Shown here piece by piece: positions 52,401 through 63,899 of a stretch of DNA of 64,000 bases. The notes below the pieces were generated by a model. It searched no databases. It worked only from the letters and a program-made list of their open reading frames with translations, and was not told the DNA's origin. Made by a program: the position numbers and the translations under genes. The first letter of the stretch is position 1; every line of letters starts with the position of its first letter. Source of the DNA: Allacma fusca (Eukaryota > Arthropoda > Collembola > Symphypleona > Sminthuridae); contig OX359249.1 in assembly GCA_947179485.1 (NCBI GenBank), forward strand, positions 42,022,250 through 42,086,249, in the 5' to 3' direction.

Positions 52401-55400
52401 CTGAATTTCCCTTGCTAAAGAATGTATTTCTTTTACACTGTTTTTCGTATGCTTACTTCAATTGTAAAAAAAACTAAACCTACATGGTTCTAACCCTGGG
52501 ATGGGATTATTGTATCGAGTTATGAGCTTACACAATTCTAATGATTCAAACATAGGCAAGTAATGAAAGAATGCCCCCATGAAATAATTTTAGAATCTTA
52601 CCCACAAATTAACATGACACCAAGTAGAGCTTGATAATAATTAATACACTTCACCATTATTCTTTATTACCGTATCACTATTAATTAATTAAATTAAATG
52701 AATTCTCAGACTATTCTGACTTGTTTTCAAATTTATTAGTAATGATTGTATTCCAACGTGTCGTTTGTAAACGTAAACACCGTATCGCTCCAGGTCTATC
52801 GAAGGTTGCTACATTCCTTGTGACACTTATTCAAACACAGTGAATCGCTTGATCTTCCAGAAACATTAAGAAATTTCAAGGGTGGACAGTGGATATACAT
52901 ACAAACGGTAATAAAACTTTGAACATTAAACCACGGAAAAATCAACTCAACAACTGACTAGAAAACTGAGTATTAGTGAAAAAGAGAAGAGAGAGAGAGA
53001 GAGAGAGAGATTCAAAGATGAAAAGTATTACGTACTGGACAATTGTTAGACTGTAAAAGAGTTCCCATGATATCTTAGGAAGATGCATACAGCAGCACTG
53101 TCGTATTCATAACAGGTGGCTTGATAAGCCTTACAAAAATAATCTTGGTCTTTTCCAAGGCAATTTTTTACTCGGTTACCCAGTGTTGAAAGTGAGTGTG
53201 TAGACGTCCACGTCAAATCTTATAAACGAATGCAACGCGTCTGCAATCCAAGTATCTTAAATGATCAACTCTACTTTTACATAATTTATTATAGATACTT
53301 CTCCACCTTAACCATGGTCAAAAAAAAAGCTACGAATGGTCACTTGATTATTGGAAGCACACCTGGTACGTACATATGATACAAACATAAGACGAAATAA
53401 CGAATGAGACGAAAAATATACCATTATTAAGAAAAATACAACTGAATGCAACACTTAACATGCAATTAATAACGACCAAGTTTGATTATGCAACATATTG
53501 TATTGGTTTTAAATTTAGAGTCTTATCCGTGTGCCAAGTCCGAGACGCAAACAAAGTAAAATGAAAAGCACACACAAAAGATAATTCTCCACTTAAAATC
53601 TAAAAAATCTACATTTTTTCCTCGTCATTTACACATGGGGTAGGTAGGGTTTATTCAGTCAGAGATTCGTGCTATACCTTATGTAAACTAACTCGTCAGA
53701 ATCTCCTAGCCCTTGGTATTTGTACAAATGAACACTTTTTGTCTACTTATGAGACGAGAGGGGACAAAAAATTATAAATAAAAGGCCTTGCCTTAAGACG
53801 TAAATTTCTTTCCATTCCCAAATCCTGCATTACAGTCGTGCTCCCACCACCAAAAGTACATACACAAACACATGTGCATCTATCTAGAGACAGCCCCATA
53901 CTCTATCGGTGTACGAATACTTCAATCAACTCTTCTATTCCTTCTATTCAAGGTGTTAGTACACAATAAAGATAACAACGTAAGGAACCACGTAAACCTA
54001 CATGCTCTCAAGCTTATATTCAAGGTTTCCTTCTCATTCGCCTTAAGTCAAGATGAATATTTGCGGATGCTTTTAATTAAATTTCCCATGGTCAAATAAA
54101 CACCGCCTTTATCGGAGAATAACTAATAACATTGCATAATTAATTACTAAAGGGGTTTTAAGAACGTTGCATTCACATTGTTTTCCGACGGAGTATTTTT
54201 GTACTTAAATGTGGGCTGTGGATTGCTGAAGTAATTAATAATATTTTTTACAACTTCTCTCTGCAGATTCGTCCACCATCACTAATTTGTAATAATTGAT
54301 GGCCAAAAGTAGCACTTGATTGCTCTCAATCAAAGTAATGATAAAATGACTTATTACCCTGAAGTTCTCATAATGAAACATTAGTACATTATTCTAGTTG
54401 GTACACTCAAAATTAAGCTTGTGAGAACATAAGGTTCGTAGCACTTTTACAGTACTTACAGCTAAAATATAATACGGGAAGGAAGTTACCCTGAAAGGGT
54501 GAAAAACCAGGTGGGTTATGCAATTAATGGGACAAATGTTTCAACTCTACCACTAGTCATGATAGATCCCGAATTCAAAAGATTACTTCATATTTAATTG
54601 AAATGGATTTTCACATTTACAAAGGACAGGATCGGCTTAGTCGGAGACATAAGTATACACGTAGGATGTACATAGGAAGGGTGAGTACGAAACTTTTCAG
54701 CCTTTTACTGCTCAAAGGCATAGACTAACACAAAGGTTGTAGTAAGTAGGTAGGTATGAAATTCTACAATTCTGTCGCTCAACCTTCCACTAACACAATA
54801 CTAAGTCATTCTCATAGGGACTGAAAAGCACGCTACTGTCGTATTCATACGAACACTAATCAATCAAAGGCTGACAGATTGTTACAAATCAAATCAAAAG
54901 GCATTACCAATGTTACTGGTAAATATACCTAATGCGTCACGACAAGACTATGTTACCTGCCAAAGCCATTGTCGTATTATATAAACCACATCAACTTTTG
55001 TTTACATGAATCTGACAACGAGTAATCGTAAAAATAAATTACCTATACGTAGCTACATACATACATAAATAAACACGACACCATTCCTGTACTCGGAAAT
55101 CAAAATCTATACTAATTGATGCAGGAATGCAAATCGATTTCCGTTTCCAAATCTAGTCCTACTTAAAACTAGCCGAGTAAAAAAAAAATCATAGTATATA
55201 AAATCAAGTATTAACTTACTTGAAAGCTTCGTTGCTGGGCAGGATGGGAAGTGGGTCGGGCATTGGCATAAATTGACGCGGTTTGAATCATTTCCAAGCC
55301 TTCAATTAATTCACTGCCTTCTTCATCGCTAGTTTCCGGAATACTTCCGCTGCTTGACTGGCCGCTCTCTTCCACAGCCTGTACCTAATTCAAAAATAAC

Positions 55401-55775
55401 AACAATTCAATGATAACAAAAACCATTACTTTCACGGTATTTGAATAATACAAAGGATCAAATAATCACAAGAGGAAAAAATTTCTTTTTCCTTGATATG
55501 CAAATTTCAGACTTTTGTAGGCGAAATATTTAATATTCCATGTGACAAAAACTAACTGCTAATGCAAACTTCATGCGATTTAACACATCTTACCAGTATA
55601 TTATTTAGATCTTCTGATAAATCCGGTGAAGACGGTCCACTTTCAGATTCTTCTGATAGAGCAAGAACTCCTGTTTCTAAATCCTCCAGCAAAGCTGATG
55701 CAGCGGATGTTCCGTCTGGTGTGATTTCCAGAAGAGAGTCAAATATTCCACTGTCAGATTCCCATAAATCGTCGT
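46279..55775 (-). CDS. cnc: Cap'n'collar (Cnc/Nrf-type) bZIP transcription factor, 5'-incomplete (11 exons, 730 aa visible)
   Basis: Arthropod orthologue of Drosophila Cnc and vertebrate NRF1/NRF2: a nuclear bZIP factor that pairs with small Maf and activates oxidative-stress, detoxification and proteasome genes through antioxidant response elements. Exons (minus): 55775-55594, 55384-55220, 51018-50673, 49382-49252, 48855-48750, 48222-47910, 47812-47547, 47431-47303, 47188-46995, 46760-46587 and 46467-46279. All phases agree. Diagnostic blocks in order: SSMHITNSS; the acidic activation motif [48 protein letters not shown]; the CNC collar [40 protein letters not shown]; the basic region [15 protein letters not shown] plus a leucine zipper; and the C-terminal [17 protein letters not shown] block (Neh3-like). 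The first exon seen starts with two bases of a split codon, so the N-terminus is encoded upstream (higher coordinates). Confidence 0.95.
46587..46760 (-). CDS. cnc: cnc exon (basic region and leucine zipper)
   Basis: 174 nt: [20 protein letters not shown], a heptad-repeat zipper, and LYRTVFQ. The [12 protein letters not shown]-contact signature is intact. It is bounded by GGTTTAG and CAA|GTAAGA. Confidence 0.97.
46995..47188 (-). CDS. cnc: cnc exon (CNC collar and start of basic region)
   Basis: 194 nt: [20 protein letters not shown] then [17 protein letters not shown] and [13 protein letters not shown]. This is the 43-residue CNC domain that, with the basic region, sets DNA-binding specificity. 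It is bounded by AACTCTAG and AAG|GTATGA. Confidence 0.97.
47303..47431 (-). CDS. cnc: cnc exon (pre-collar linker)
   Basis: 129 nt: [20 protein letters not shown] through [20 protein letters not shown] matches the NHTYSLPQ motif of insect Cnc. The donor AAAA|GTCAGT is suboptimal, but it is the only one keeping frame with the collar exon. The nearby GTAAAT site would shift it. Confidence 0.88.
47547..47812 (-). CDS. cnc: cnc exon ([12 protein letters not shown] block)
   Basis: 266 nt. It contains [25 protein letters not shown] (insect Cnc has [13 protein letters not shown]) and [15 protein letters not shown]. The acceptor is GACGTACAG and the donor is GGCG|GTTAGT. Confidence 0.93.
47910..48222 (-). 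CDS. cnc: cnc exon (Ser-rich, degron-like region)
   Basis: 313 nt: [14 protein letters not shown], a Gly/Ala-rich linker, then [20 protein letters not shown] and [11 protein letters not shown]. The [15 protein letters not shown] block is nearly identical to insect Cnc. The donor is AAG|GTAGTT. Confidence 0.94.
48750..48855 (-). CDS. cnc: cnc exon (acidic activation motif)
   Basis: 106 nt: [20 protein letters not shown] then [16 protein letters not shown], the conserved CNC-family activation motif (NRF1 has a similar DEISLMDLAIEEG). The acceptor is TATTTACAG and the donor is GAAG|GTCGGT. Confidence 0.94.
49252..49382 (-). CDS. cnc: cnc exon (SSMHITNSS block)
   Basis: 131 nt: [20 protein letters not shown] through [17 protein letters not shown], similar to the corresponding insect Cnc region. 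The donor is CCG|GTACAT. Confidence 0.93.
50673..51018 (-). CDS. cnc: cnc exon with poly-His tract
   Basis: 346 nt: [19 protein letters not shown] and ELASLLSL (the DQRWQ.LASLLS motif shared by Cnc proteins), then a Pro/His-rich region with seven consecutive His, then [12 protein letters not shown]. The acceptor is TTTCCACAG and the donor is ATGG|GTAAGT. Confidence 0.93.
51019..55219 (-). other. cnc 4.2-kb intron
   Basis: No exon of the family recognised inside. It contains a GA tract at 52987-53010. As the largest intron between recognised cnc exons, it is a plausible place for an internal promoter of a short isoform, since Drosophila cnc uses alternative promoters. No promoter sequence is clear. 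Confidence 0.45.
52987..53010. repeat. (AG)n microsatellite
   Basis: About 12 AG units in the cnc intron. Confidence 0.9.
55220..55384 (-). CDS. cnc: cnc exon (acidic to basic-neutral linker)
   Basis: 165 nt, phase 0: [20 protein letters not shown], then [20 protein letters not shown] and QQRSFQ. The donor CAA|GTAAGT is strong. It is followed by a 4.2-kb intron. Confidence 0.82.
55594..55775 (-). CDS. cnc: cnc exon, N-most recognised (acidic)
   Basis: 182 nt, enters with two bases of a split codon. It encodes an acidic Ser-rich stretch: [20 protein letters not shown] to [12 protein letters not shown], including LETGVLAL. The acceptor is GATTTTGCAG and the donor is CTG|GTAAGA. It joins in phase 0 to the next exon. 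Assignment to cnc rests on strand, phase, acidic composition and position rather than strong family similarity. Confidence 0.75.
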
Positions 55776-58611
55776 CTGCAAAATCAAATCAATTAATAAC
55801 TGAATTTTAAAATGTAAAATCCCAAAATAATAGTGAAGTTAGCTTTTATAGAAGGACCCCTTGTAGTTAAAGATACATATATGCCAGCAAATGTAGATAT
55901 GACACTTCTTCAAAAATTTCGGCACCATCTGATACTAATATTTGTCATTATTTGTTACATAAACCAATGCTAGTTGACATTAAAGTAAAGTTTGAATGTA
56001 ATTACATAAACTTAATGACCCCGGAAAGGTACCCGTCCATTAAATACTAACTAGAAAGTCAACCATAATATCTTAAGGCAACATTTTTTATCACGATCTA
56101 CATTCTCAGAAGACGGAGCAAATAGTACAAAAAGTGTAACTGAGAAAGTAAGAGGCCCGGGCCAAATACGAAAAACCTCAGCTAGCTACATACTTAGATG
56201 TATCTCATGCAAGCAGCGGAGTGTCTTACATTTTCTCATGAACAAATGCACTTCCCATGAATTCAAACCAACATTAAGATATGGAGTACATTGAATTTTA
56301 TCCGCGTTTATTTTAACGTTACCGACTTCTCAAGTTTAGCCAATTATATGTTTATGCAGTAAAATCATCGAAAAATTGAGTAATTACTAAAATAAACTTT
56401 TGACATTTAAAGAATCAGTCTCCTAGTTTTTGGTCCGTAACAATAAATGCTTTTATTTAGCGCTTCCATTACTATTATTCAACGACAATTACCACTAAAA
56501 CTGAGCATTGATTTGCCTATACTAAATGTTCGGCATGAGATGTGCTTTCATTCTCAAGTCAGTAATCATAACTTTACTTCGTGGAAACCAGAATCAAATT
56601 TTAGATGTCTTCTCATATTTTTCCTTACTCAGATTTTTAATATGTACTGGTAACCGGTACATATATGTATATAGTTGACATATTTATACACGCACGTAAT
56701 GAGTATATTGAAATCCAGCAAGAATGTTCAGGTACGTGACCTGTGTTGAGCAAACAAAGACATTCGAGCCGACTCATTGTAATACGTGAAGTAAGTTACG
56801 TCCTTAAAATGTAAATGTTTGATGTTCCAAACTCTGAAAACAAGTGGGACTCATATATAGTCAGCAGCAGTTATACATTGCTTATAAAGAACAGTTTCCA
56901 GTTATCTTTCTTTCCCTATTTCGTCCTCTTGTTCCTTAATGTTCTTTGAAGATGAATATGGAAAATGGTATTTAGTTAAGTCATTTTTACGATTCGACGA
57001 TGCTTAGTGTTTTGAGCGAGAATTCTTCTCTGGTAAATAGTATGTTGTGTGGTATTTACGCATGCAAGTGTCAGATGTGTACGTCGAGAAATGATAAGAA
57101 ATAAAAAGGACCCCCTTGAGATTTGACGGTAAAAGGCTGAGGAAGCAGATAGGAATTTGTAGGCATGTGACCATCTTGGGAAAGGATTATGAGTACTCTT
57201 ATGATTAAAGCTACAGAAATAATTTGATTCAAATAAGATTTGTCCACCAATGAAGACACGCCTATAGTTACGGCCATTGATTCCCAAGTGTGCAGCTCAA
57301 CTTTATGTCACTTTCCGTTAGGCTGTCTGCTGTCAACTTTCAATTAGTTCTCAACCATTCCCAGACATTGTACAGTTTTAGTTTTAAGGGAGTCTTTCAT
57401 TTGATTTGTTACTCAAACCATATTTTATTTTTTTAATCTGTTACTCCTTACGAGAAGGGGGGAAAAAATGTACAACAAGCAGGAGACAAGAACTAAATAT
57501 GATTAAAACACCCACAATCATTACTACTACAATCAATTCCAGTCAACTAAAACATGGTCCCAGACTGACCCGTATGCATATGCATACTACTGAACATGCC
57601 CAGGTATTATTTTAAAATGCAACCGGACAACAATGTAAGCGTAAAGTAAGTTAAGATCGAGGAGGAAGCTCTGCTAGAAAAGTATCGTAAACGCTTGATA
57701 ATGGAACTATGATCATATTGTTGAATTATGAAGGTAAATATTATATGGAGGAGCATGATTGAAGTTGTTGAAGACGGTCGATTACATCCACTCTGTATAT
57801 GTATAATAAAATATTTGATGGATGTTTGGTGCAGGAAAGGTTGCGAGTGTGAATAGGTGAGTGAAAAATGTTTGGTCATCTTGCTGCCATTGTTGGTACT
57901 CGATGAAAACAATGAGTGTAGAGATTGGTTCTACTTGAATTCAAGACAAGCATAATATTATATGTTTAACGTATGAAAGGGGGTAGAGATAGGCAGAACA
58001 GACAACCGCAGCCACAGTATAGATGATATTAAGGGAGAGAGGAAAAAGAAAAAGATAGCTACATGAGAATTACTAAAGGCCTTGGCGATTTTCGAATACG
58101 AAGAAGAATGACGAAGCGAATTTTAAAAAACGACGACGACGAAACGAACGAGACTCACTTCACACGGCTCAGCATGAGGTTGAGTGCCGACGGCAGGCTA
58201 TTATGGGAGAAGCCAAGAAGCCAATCAAAAAATTCCCCATTAGGAATTGGTTCAATTCATCTGGCCGCAGATGTGATTCTGTAACTACTTTTATTTTTCC
58301 TTCTCACCTGTGTACCTACTTGTAACATTGTTTCCAATACAGACTCGATCAAGATTGATATAATTACGTGAACTTTTGGGCTCAAATTAGGGATGAAATT
58401 CGGTGTTGGAAAGGAAACCCCTAGCTTAGAGGAGAACACATCCACTACAAAAGTCAAAGTTGCAGAATAAAATAAAAACCTTCAAAAATGCTGAATAACA
58501 TGGCCGTCCGTCCCATCCCGTATTATATAATATATATATGATCGCTTTTACCTTACACTCATACAACATTTGATGGAGGAAACAGCTCCCAAGCTCCAGC
58601 ACGGGCCGGAG

Positions 58612-58673
58612 GTATGGAAGCTGTCAATTTAACTTATGACGATCTCACTCAACAGATTACTGCCTCTAAAATT
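58612..58673 (+). CDS. Orphan coding-exon candidate (plus strand)
   Basis: Open frame MEAVNLTYDDLTQQITASKI starting at the ATG at 58614 and ending exactly at a consensus donor (AAAATT|GTAAGTACT). The frame stays open upstream to about 58540 (ending NSSQAPARAGG before the Met), in a locally GC-rich patch. Possible acceptors are AACAG (near 58583) and CTCCAG (near 58600). Alternatively, the ATG (GGAGGTATGG context) starts a first coding exon. No family recognised and no following exon identified. It lies antisense to the presumed cnc transcription unit. Confidence 0.3.
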
Positions 58674-58960
58674 GTAAGTACTCCCGCACAAGTACAAAGA
58701 TCAAAGGCAACGTCTCTCCTCATCACTAACAGATGCATATATACAGTAAATGACAACCCACAGCTAATGTTTCCATCAAGGAAACACACAAGTAAAAAAA
58801 TGTCACTGATTCTTAGGATTGCTGAAAATATGCCTAAAGTGATAGAGGTCATAACTTCATAGCAATGTAATGGTAAGACTATAGCTCAATATTTAATAAT
58901 TTGACATGAGCTGACATGTTATCTTCTTTATCACTTCAGTTGTCATTCTTTTGTGACAAC

Positions 58961-59004
58961 GTACAATGAAGTATTCTCAAGGAAACCACATCCCTTCATT
59001 GTAC
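58961..59004. repeat. 11-bp perfect inverted repeat
   Basis: GTACAATGAAG at 58961-58971 and its exact reverse complement at 58994-59004, separated by 22 bases. Confidence 0.85.
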
Positions 59005-59825
59005 ATTATTCAATAAACGAATGCATCCTACCTAATTGTCCTATACTCACATAATGAAGTAACTCAAAAACTTCTGGGTTCGGTCAACTACTAACAAGTA
59101 ACAACTTGTGTCTATCTTTGCATCCGATTATGATCAGAATGCACGCCAGTAACATCCCCATGTCACAGGCAATGTACAATAGAACATTCTTTCAACTGTC
59201 GCAAGTTGCAACCCTGCCCTGTCATATCTCAATCATGTATCCAAATCAACTTCCCTTAAATTACCGTAGTTATGTACCTGTCAAAATATCATTGCTTCAA
59301 CTTCAGTTTCATCCCAATCAAAATTTATTATTTAGCAATGGACGATCCTTCACCTATTTTTATGTCAGCCATTAAAATATATATATACAGAAATTGATAT
59401 ACCTAGTGCTAGTCCCAGCAGTTTTACTCCCTAGACTCATGCAACCTAGGGTGTAGGGTGTCTGGAATGCTTAGATCTATAAAGTAAGAAACTTTTAACC
59501 ACTTCTGGAATAATACCAAAATGCTTCGGATTTTCCGCCCCGTAGAATTTAACTTAAAATGACTGCTAGGTGCAGGAATTGTTTTTCTAAATGCTAAAAT
59601 ATTGTCAATAGTTTTCCGGTTAGAGATTTTGGAGAGAGAGCCACTTAGTTTCATGCAGCACTCAATCGCACAAACCTCAGTGGCGCATACTATCCCAACA
59701 GGGACAGCTATTCAGCCGAATAGTCTATAGTTTAGACACAAACAGCTAGGACTATAAGCTAGTCGTTCCACAACTGTTTGGATTACAAGTAGATACATGT
59801 AGGATATCGTCACGGAAAAGGCAAA

Positions 59826-59865
59826 ATGATCTACATGCTGTACAAAAACATAGCATGTAGATCAT
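59826..59865. repeat. Perfect 14-bp inverted repeat (hairpin)
   Basis: ATGATCTACATGCT at 59826-59839 is followed after a 12-base loop by its exact reverse complement at 59852-59865. The stem extends inward by a G-U and a U-A pair in RNA. It does not continue outward, so it is shorter than a typical animal pre-miRNA stem. Confidence 0.9.
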
Positions 59866-62272
59866 ACTGCCTCTTGAACAACGATATTCTAACTTCCAGA
59901 AATTGTAGATAGAAGTACAAACTACAAAGAGGACATCGTTTTTTCAATAGCCAATGCTTAGGTTTGACTGGGAAAATGCGGGAGGAAAGTAAGAAAATAT
60001 CAAAGAAAGTAACGACAGTAAGCTGTTGCATTCTGCCTTAAAAATGGATACCGAAATGATAGCTCAACATTAACAGAACATTAAAAAACAAATCAATACA
60101 TTAATGGAACCCTTAAAAGGTTTTCTGATTCAACTTACTCCAAAAGAAAAGAAGGCAAGGTAGACTCTGTTTCCGACTCTTGAATTATTATTATTATTTT
60201 CCCAACGTTACGATCAGGAATAAAATGAAACTTCCACGTGATAATAATGATCCCAAATGTTATTTGCTACAGTCTTCTCAATCAATTCAAGTCAGTCACA
60301 ACATCTGAACAGGAAAAACATTTGAGTGTTGAATATTAATGATTATTCGGCCTTCTGTTTCATACAAAACAATTGGACTGAACTTCAACAAGGAACTATG
60401 TATTTGAGTGCAGGAATATTTTTCCTTATGCTGTCTGAGAGCAAATATTCTAGAAGTTTCCTTCCGTCAGATTAAGCACTTCAATCACTGGGTAACTTTT
60501 CACCGGTACACCGTTGTCACACCCTTTTTTTGACAGTTTAAATAAACTCAGAAATTTCACTACACTTTGATTGAACACGTACGAAATGAATATATTCTAT
60601 TTAAACATGCGATGAGCTAATAAACACATTAAATGTAAAACCAACCGAAGAGGATACTATTAAATTTTTTCATTTCATTATTGTACTCTTTTTCCGTACT
60701 GTTGCCACGAGAATACTGCACCAATGCCAAACCGCTCTCAGACTGTGTAACATAAAATTCAGCTGGTAAAAGTACTATATATTACATTGGGTAGTTTATA
60801 CATGACATTATTACTCAGGGGTAAAATGAATAGCCTGACCAATTTCAATGTAATCTTATAAGCTCCAAGCAACAATCTAGGTAGAGAGATGAAAATTCAG
60901 AGGCATCGCCTTGATGTAGCGTTCCAACTTCCAACCCTGCCAAGCCAGTACCTCATTCATGGCTCCAATGAATGAATGACAATGGAGGGTTGCGTTTAGG
61001 GGTGGTAAACTTATGCAACCAATGGCAACTTTGAACACTACCTCCGGGTGTTCTTCATGTCCACGAAGAATTATTACCGTCTATATAACTACTTCTGTAT
61101 TTCATGTAATCATGCATACGTGAGTCTACACATACACAGGGAGTCATTACAGTCCCACGAGTCCACCACGTCTTCCACTCTGGTTTTTCATGAATCCTAT
61201 ACCTACTCAATGATTACAAATGATAAATTGATATCGATACAGATCAATGTATTTAGCAAGAATGTAACACCTCCTTATCTTGGTGTCTAAGTGCTCCAAG
61301 CGTAGTTTCAACCTCACAAAGAAACATATAAGTATTAATAAAGGAGTAGTAAGCTCTGATAGCAGAAAGGATTCCAACCCACCAGAATATTTAATTTAAA
61401 AAACTTCATATAAATATGTAGATATGTACATATCATCCAAGCGAAGACCTAATTCTTATCAGGCTCAAGTGGAAGTACGCCATTTATCTTTAATACTATC
61501 AAATTTCAGCCTGGAAGTCATAACAAAGAAATCTATTTTCAACATCAAACCCTTTCCACGGACAGTTCCAGCCCCATGTACTGGCATTTCCGAACAACAG
61601 AAACAACAGAACACTGCGCTGAACTCCATGAACTTCCCCAAGCTAGTAGATGAAGGCAACAGGTGTTGAAAGCTAGCACAGACAATATGTCTTTTATACA
61701 AATCTAAACATAATAATACAAAGTACATCCCGGCATTTACGGTAAATTCACAGTCCATCAATAATTCCCATCTCCAGAGTTCCTACTTTTGAACACAATC
61801 ATACACGGACATGGACATTCAGGTCTTTCCTATATAGCAAACACACCTATCAAAATTTGGAACCAGAGTCAAGCTCAAGTGAACTACCTGCCTCAGCAAA
61901 CGTGGTAATTTTAATAAATACTCAACTTCTCTACCACAATAAGTTATATGTATGTATGTATATATGTGAATGATCATAAATCCTTTGAGGATGTCCATGT
62001 CCATGATTACTTTCCTGAAGTAGGGTTCCTCAATACCTTCCAATTTCCTTGCATGCCTATATAAACAAGAGCCCTGTGATCTGTGATGTACAGGGCTCAT
62101 AATTTCGACATCACCACATTTGGAGAGAGAAGTGCGTTTTTAAAAGGGTACGAGCACGGAGCACTTCAAAAGTTACCCTTAGACTTGAGAGTAGAAAATC
62201 CTATATATACATACATGGTTCTGTCAAATTTACACGATACGACATTCACAAAGACAATGTTATGGAACAGTC

Positions 62273-62290
62273 CTCTCTCTCTCTCTCTCT
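62273..62290. repeat. Short (TC)n tract
   Basis: About nine TC units. Confidence 0.85.
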
Positions 62291-63571
62291 ACGACAACCT
62301 GACAGAAACCACTTTCATTCATCCTTCCCAAACCATGCTCAAAATCATTTTCTTCTCAAATCGACAAGTACAAATAATAATACAAGGAAGTCACTAACTT
62401 GTCAACTTTTCGAGTGTACTACAGAAAAACTACATTGCTACAAGGGCAAGTGATTTAACACTGTCAACTTGATACTCTTCAAGATAACTACTCATTCATT
62501 CATCACCAGTCACACCTTGACGGTCAAAAACGTAATTTCAATATGGAGATATCCATATATTTACGGCTCCGGCACATATTCAACATAATAATTATTACAA
62601 ATACTACAATACAAATATGGACACTTATAGGTGAAAAGAAGGCTGTTTGGAGAATTATGTGGACGTCACATATTAGGTTCGTTCCATCAAAAATTTGTCT
62701 CCTAGTATAAAGTGCGTGCTTTGACATTTCCTCAAATTATGTGCTAATTCTTTAACACATATGCGCATAGATATGTAACCTTTACGAGCATGACCGAGTA
62801 CGTACTTGTCTCCTTAAGTATTAAACACTGAATAGAGTCAAATCTGTAAAACCTAAGTTTTAAGTGTTTGATCAACCCAAAAATGTTTGAAAGGGCTCCT
62901 CAAAACAGACTTGTCTTGCAAATCAGGTTCTAAAAGCTAGATAGTATTACAGCTGCATGGACCCTTTGACGAAGCAGTCAAACGTCAAAAACATTTTATT
63001 ACTTGTCCACCATTTAGTACTTTGTAGACGTAGATAATTACAGATATACATATACATGTTTACATTTAATATGCCAGACTTGCCGTGTCTGAATAGTTAG
63101 TTAGTATTCCGTGTGGCGACCACCATGTCATGTTTGTCACGTATCGTGAGCATCGATAAAAATGATCTCACATCTCTCACAACCTGAAATCAAGTGAATA
63201 TGATAAATACAATGAAGCCATACAGTATTGAGATGTCACAAGTCACAATCTCATCTGAATGTAGATATGCATACAATTAAATCGGTGTTCCCACAGTAAA
63301 AGAAGAAGAAAAACCTGTCATGTCAGTTTCTAGGAATGCAGTTATTCCCTAAACACTCTTCTATTTATAATAATTTATCCACAATTTCCAACTTTCAAAA
63401 ATAAACGCTCCAATCTCTAGATTCCAGGTATTTGACTATAAATGACAGCAGTAATATGAGTATCTACAAATAATGCTTGGCCCATATGCTCGAAACAGTA
63501 CTCAGCACATTATGGATTTCCAAAAATTGTCGTGATTTTCACGAAAATTCCTTAAAACTCACGTACGTTTT

Positions 63572-63598
63572 TCTCAGGAAGAACTTCTTTTCCTGAGA
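63572..63598. repeat. 9-bp inverted repeat
   Basis: TCTCAGGAA at 63572-63580 and TTCCTGAGA at 63590-63598, spacer nine bases. It lies just downstream (minus strand) of the candidate exon donor at 63648. Confidence 0.7.
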
Positions 63599-63647
63599 GA
63601 GCTTGAGGAAAAAAAAATTATCATACGTTAAAATAGTTAGTTCTCAC

Positions 63648-63899
63648 ATCCCACATATGAGAGAGGCAGATTCGTTGAAACTCCCGATTCATTCTGACTT
63701 GGACAGGCATATCTAGTGCTCGAGTAGCAGTATGTAGTAGTGGCAGAAATTGCGCAATGATGATGATGAAGCTAGTAAAATGGACAAAGCCCAATGATGC
63801 ACTTGTTTCAGGAATGAAATTTAGTTCCAAAAAAGTGTTTAACTGAGTCGTCATCGTCATGCTTGGCCCGTTGGCAAGGTCTACATTACAATGAGTCAT
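63648..63899 (-). CDS. Candidate first coding exon with membrane segment, possibly the long-isoform N-terminus of cnc
   Basis: Open from an ATG at 63899 (in-frame stop upstream) for 84 codons to a good donor (GGGAT|GTGAGA). Residues about 36-56 form a hydrophobic helix (GFVHFTSFIIIIAQFLPLL), followed by a mixed stretch ending CLSHMWD. NRF1, SKN-1A and CncC-type long isoforms start with an N-terminal membrane anchor that holds the protein in the ER, and this exon lies on the same strand 7.9 kb upstream of the cnc exons. It ends in phase 0 while the next recognised cnc exon needs one extra base, so at least one intervening exon would be required. Direct sequence similarity is weak. It could instead belong to an unrelated gene or be chance. 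Confidence 0.35.

Larger units (their letters stand above)
55776..63647. other. 7.9-kb stretch upstream of recognised cnc exons
   Basis: No exon with recognisable Cnc similarity, in particular no DIDLIDILW-type DLG motif. It holds one plus-strand orphan exon candidate (near 58612-58673), an 11-bp inverted repeat at 58961-59004, a hairpin at 59826-59865, a short CT tract at 62273-62290 and otherwise AT-rich sequence. If the exon candidate at 63648 belongs to cnc, this is mostly cnc intron. Confidence 0.45.

Noticed and set aside
58140..58284. Plus-strand frame with RLSMRLSADGRLLWEKPR
   Set aside because: Somewhat protein-like, but no consensus splice sites bound it and it ends in a stop after low-information sequence. 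No family recognised.
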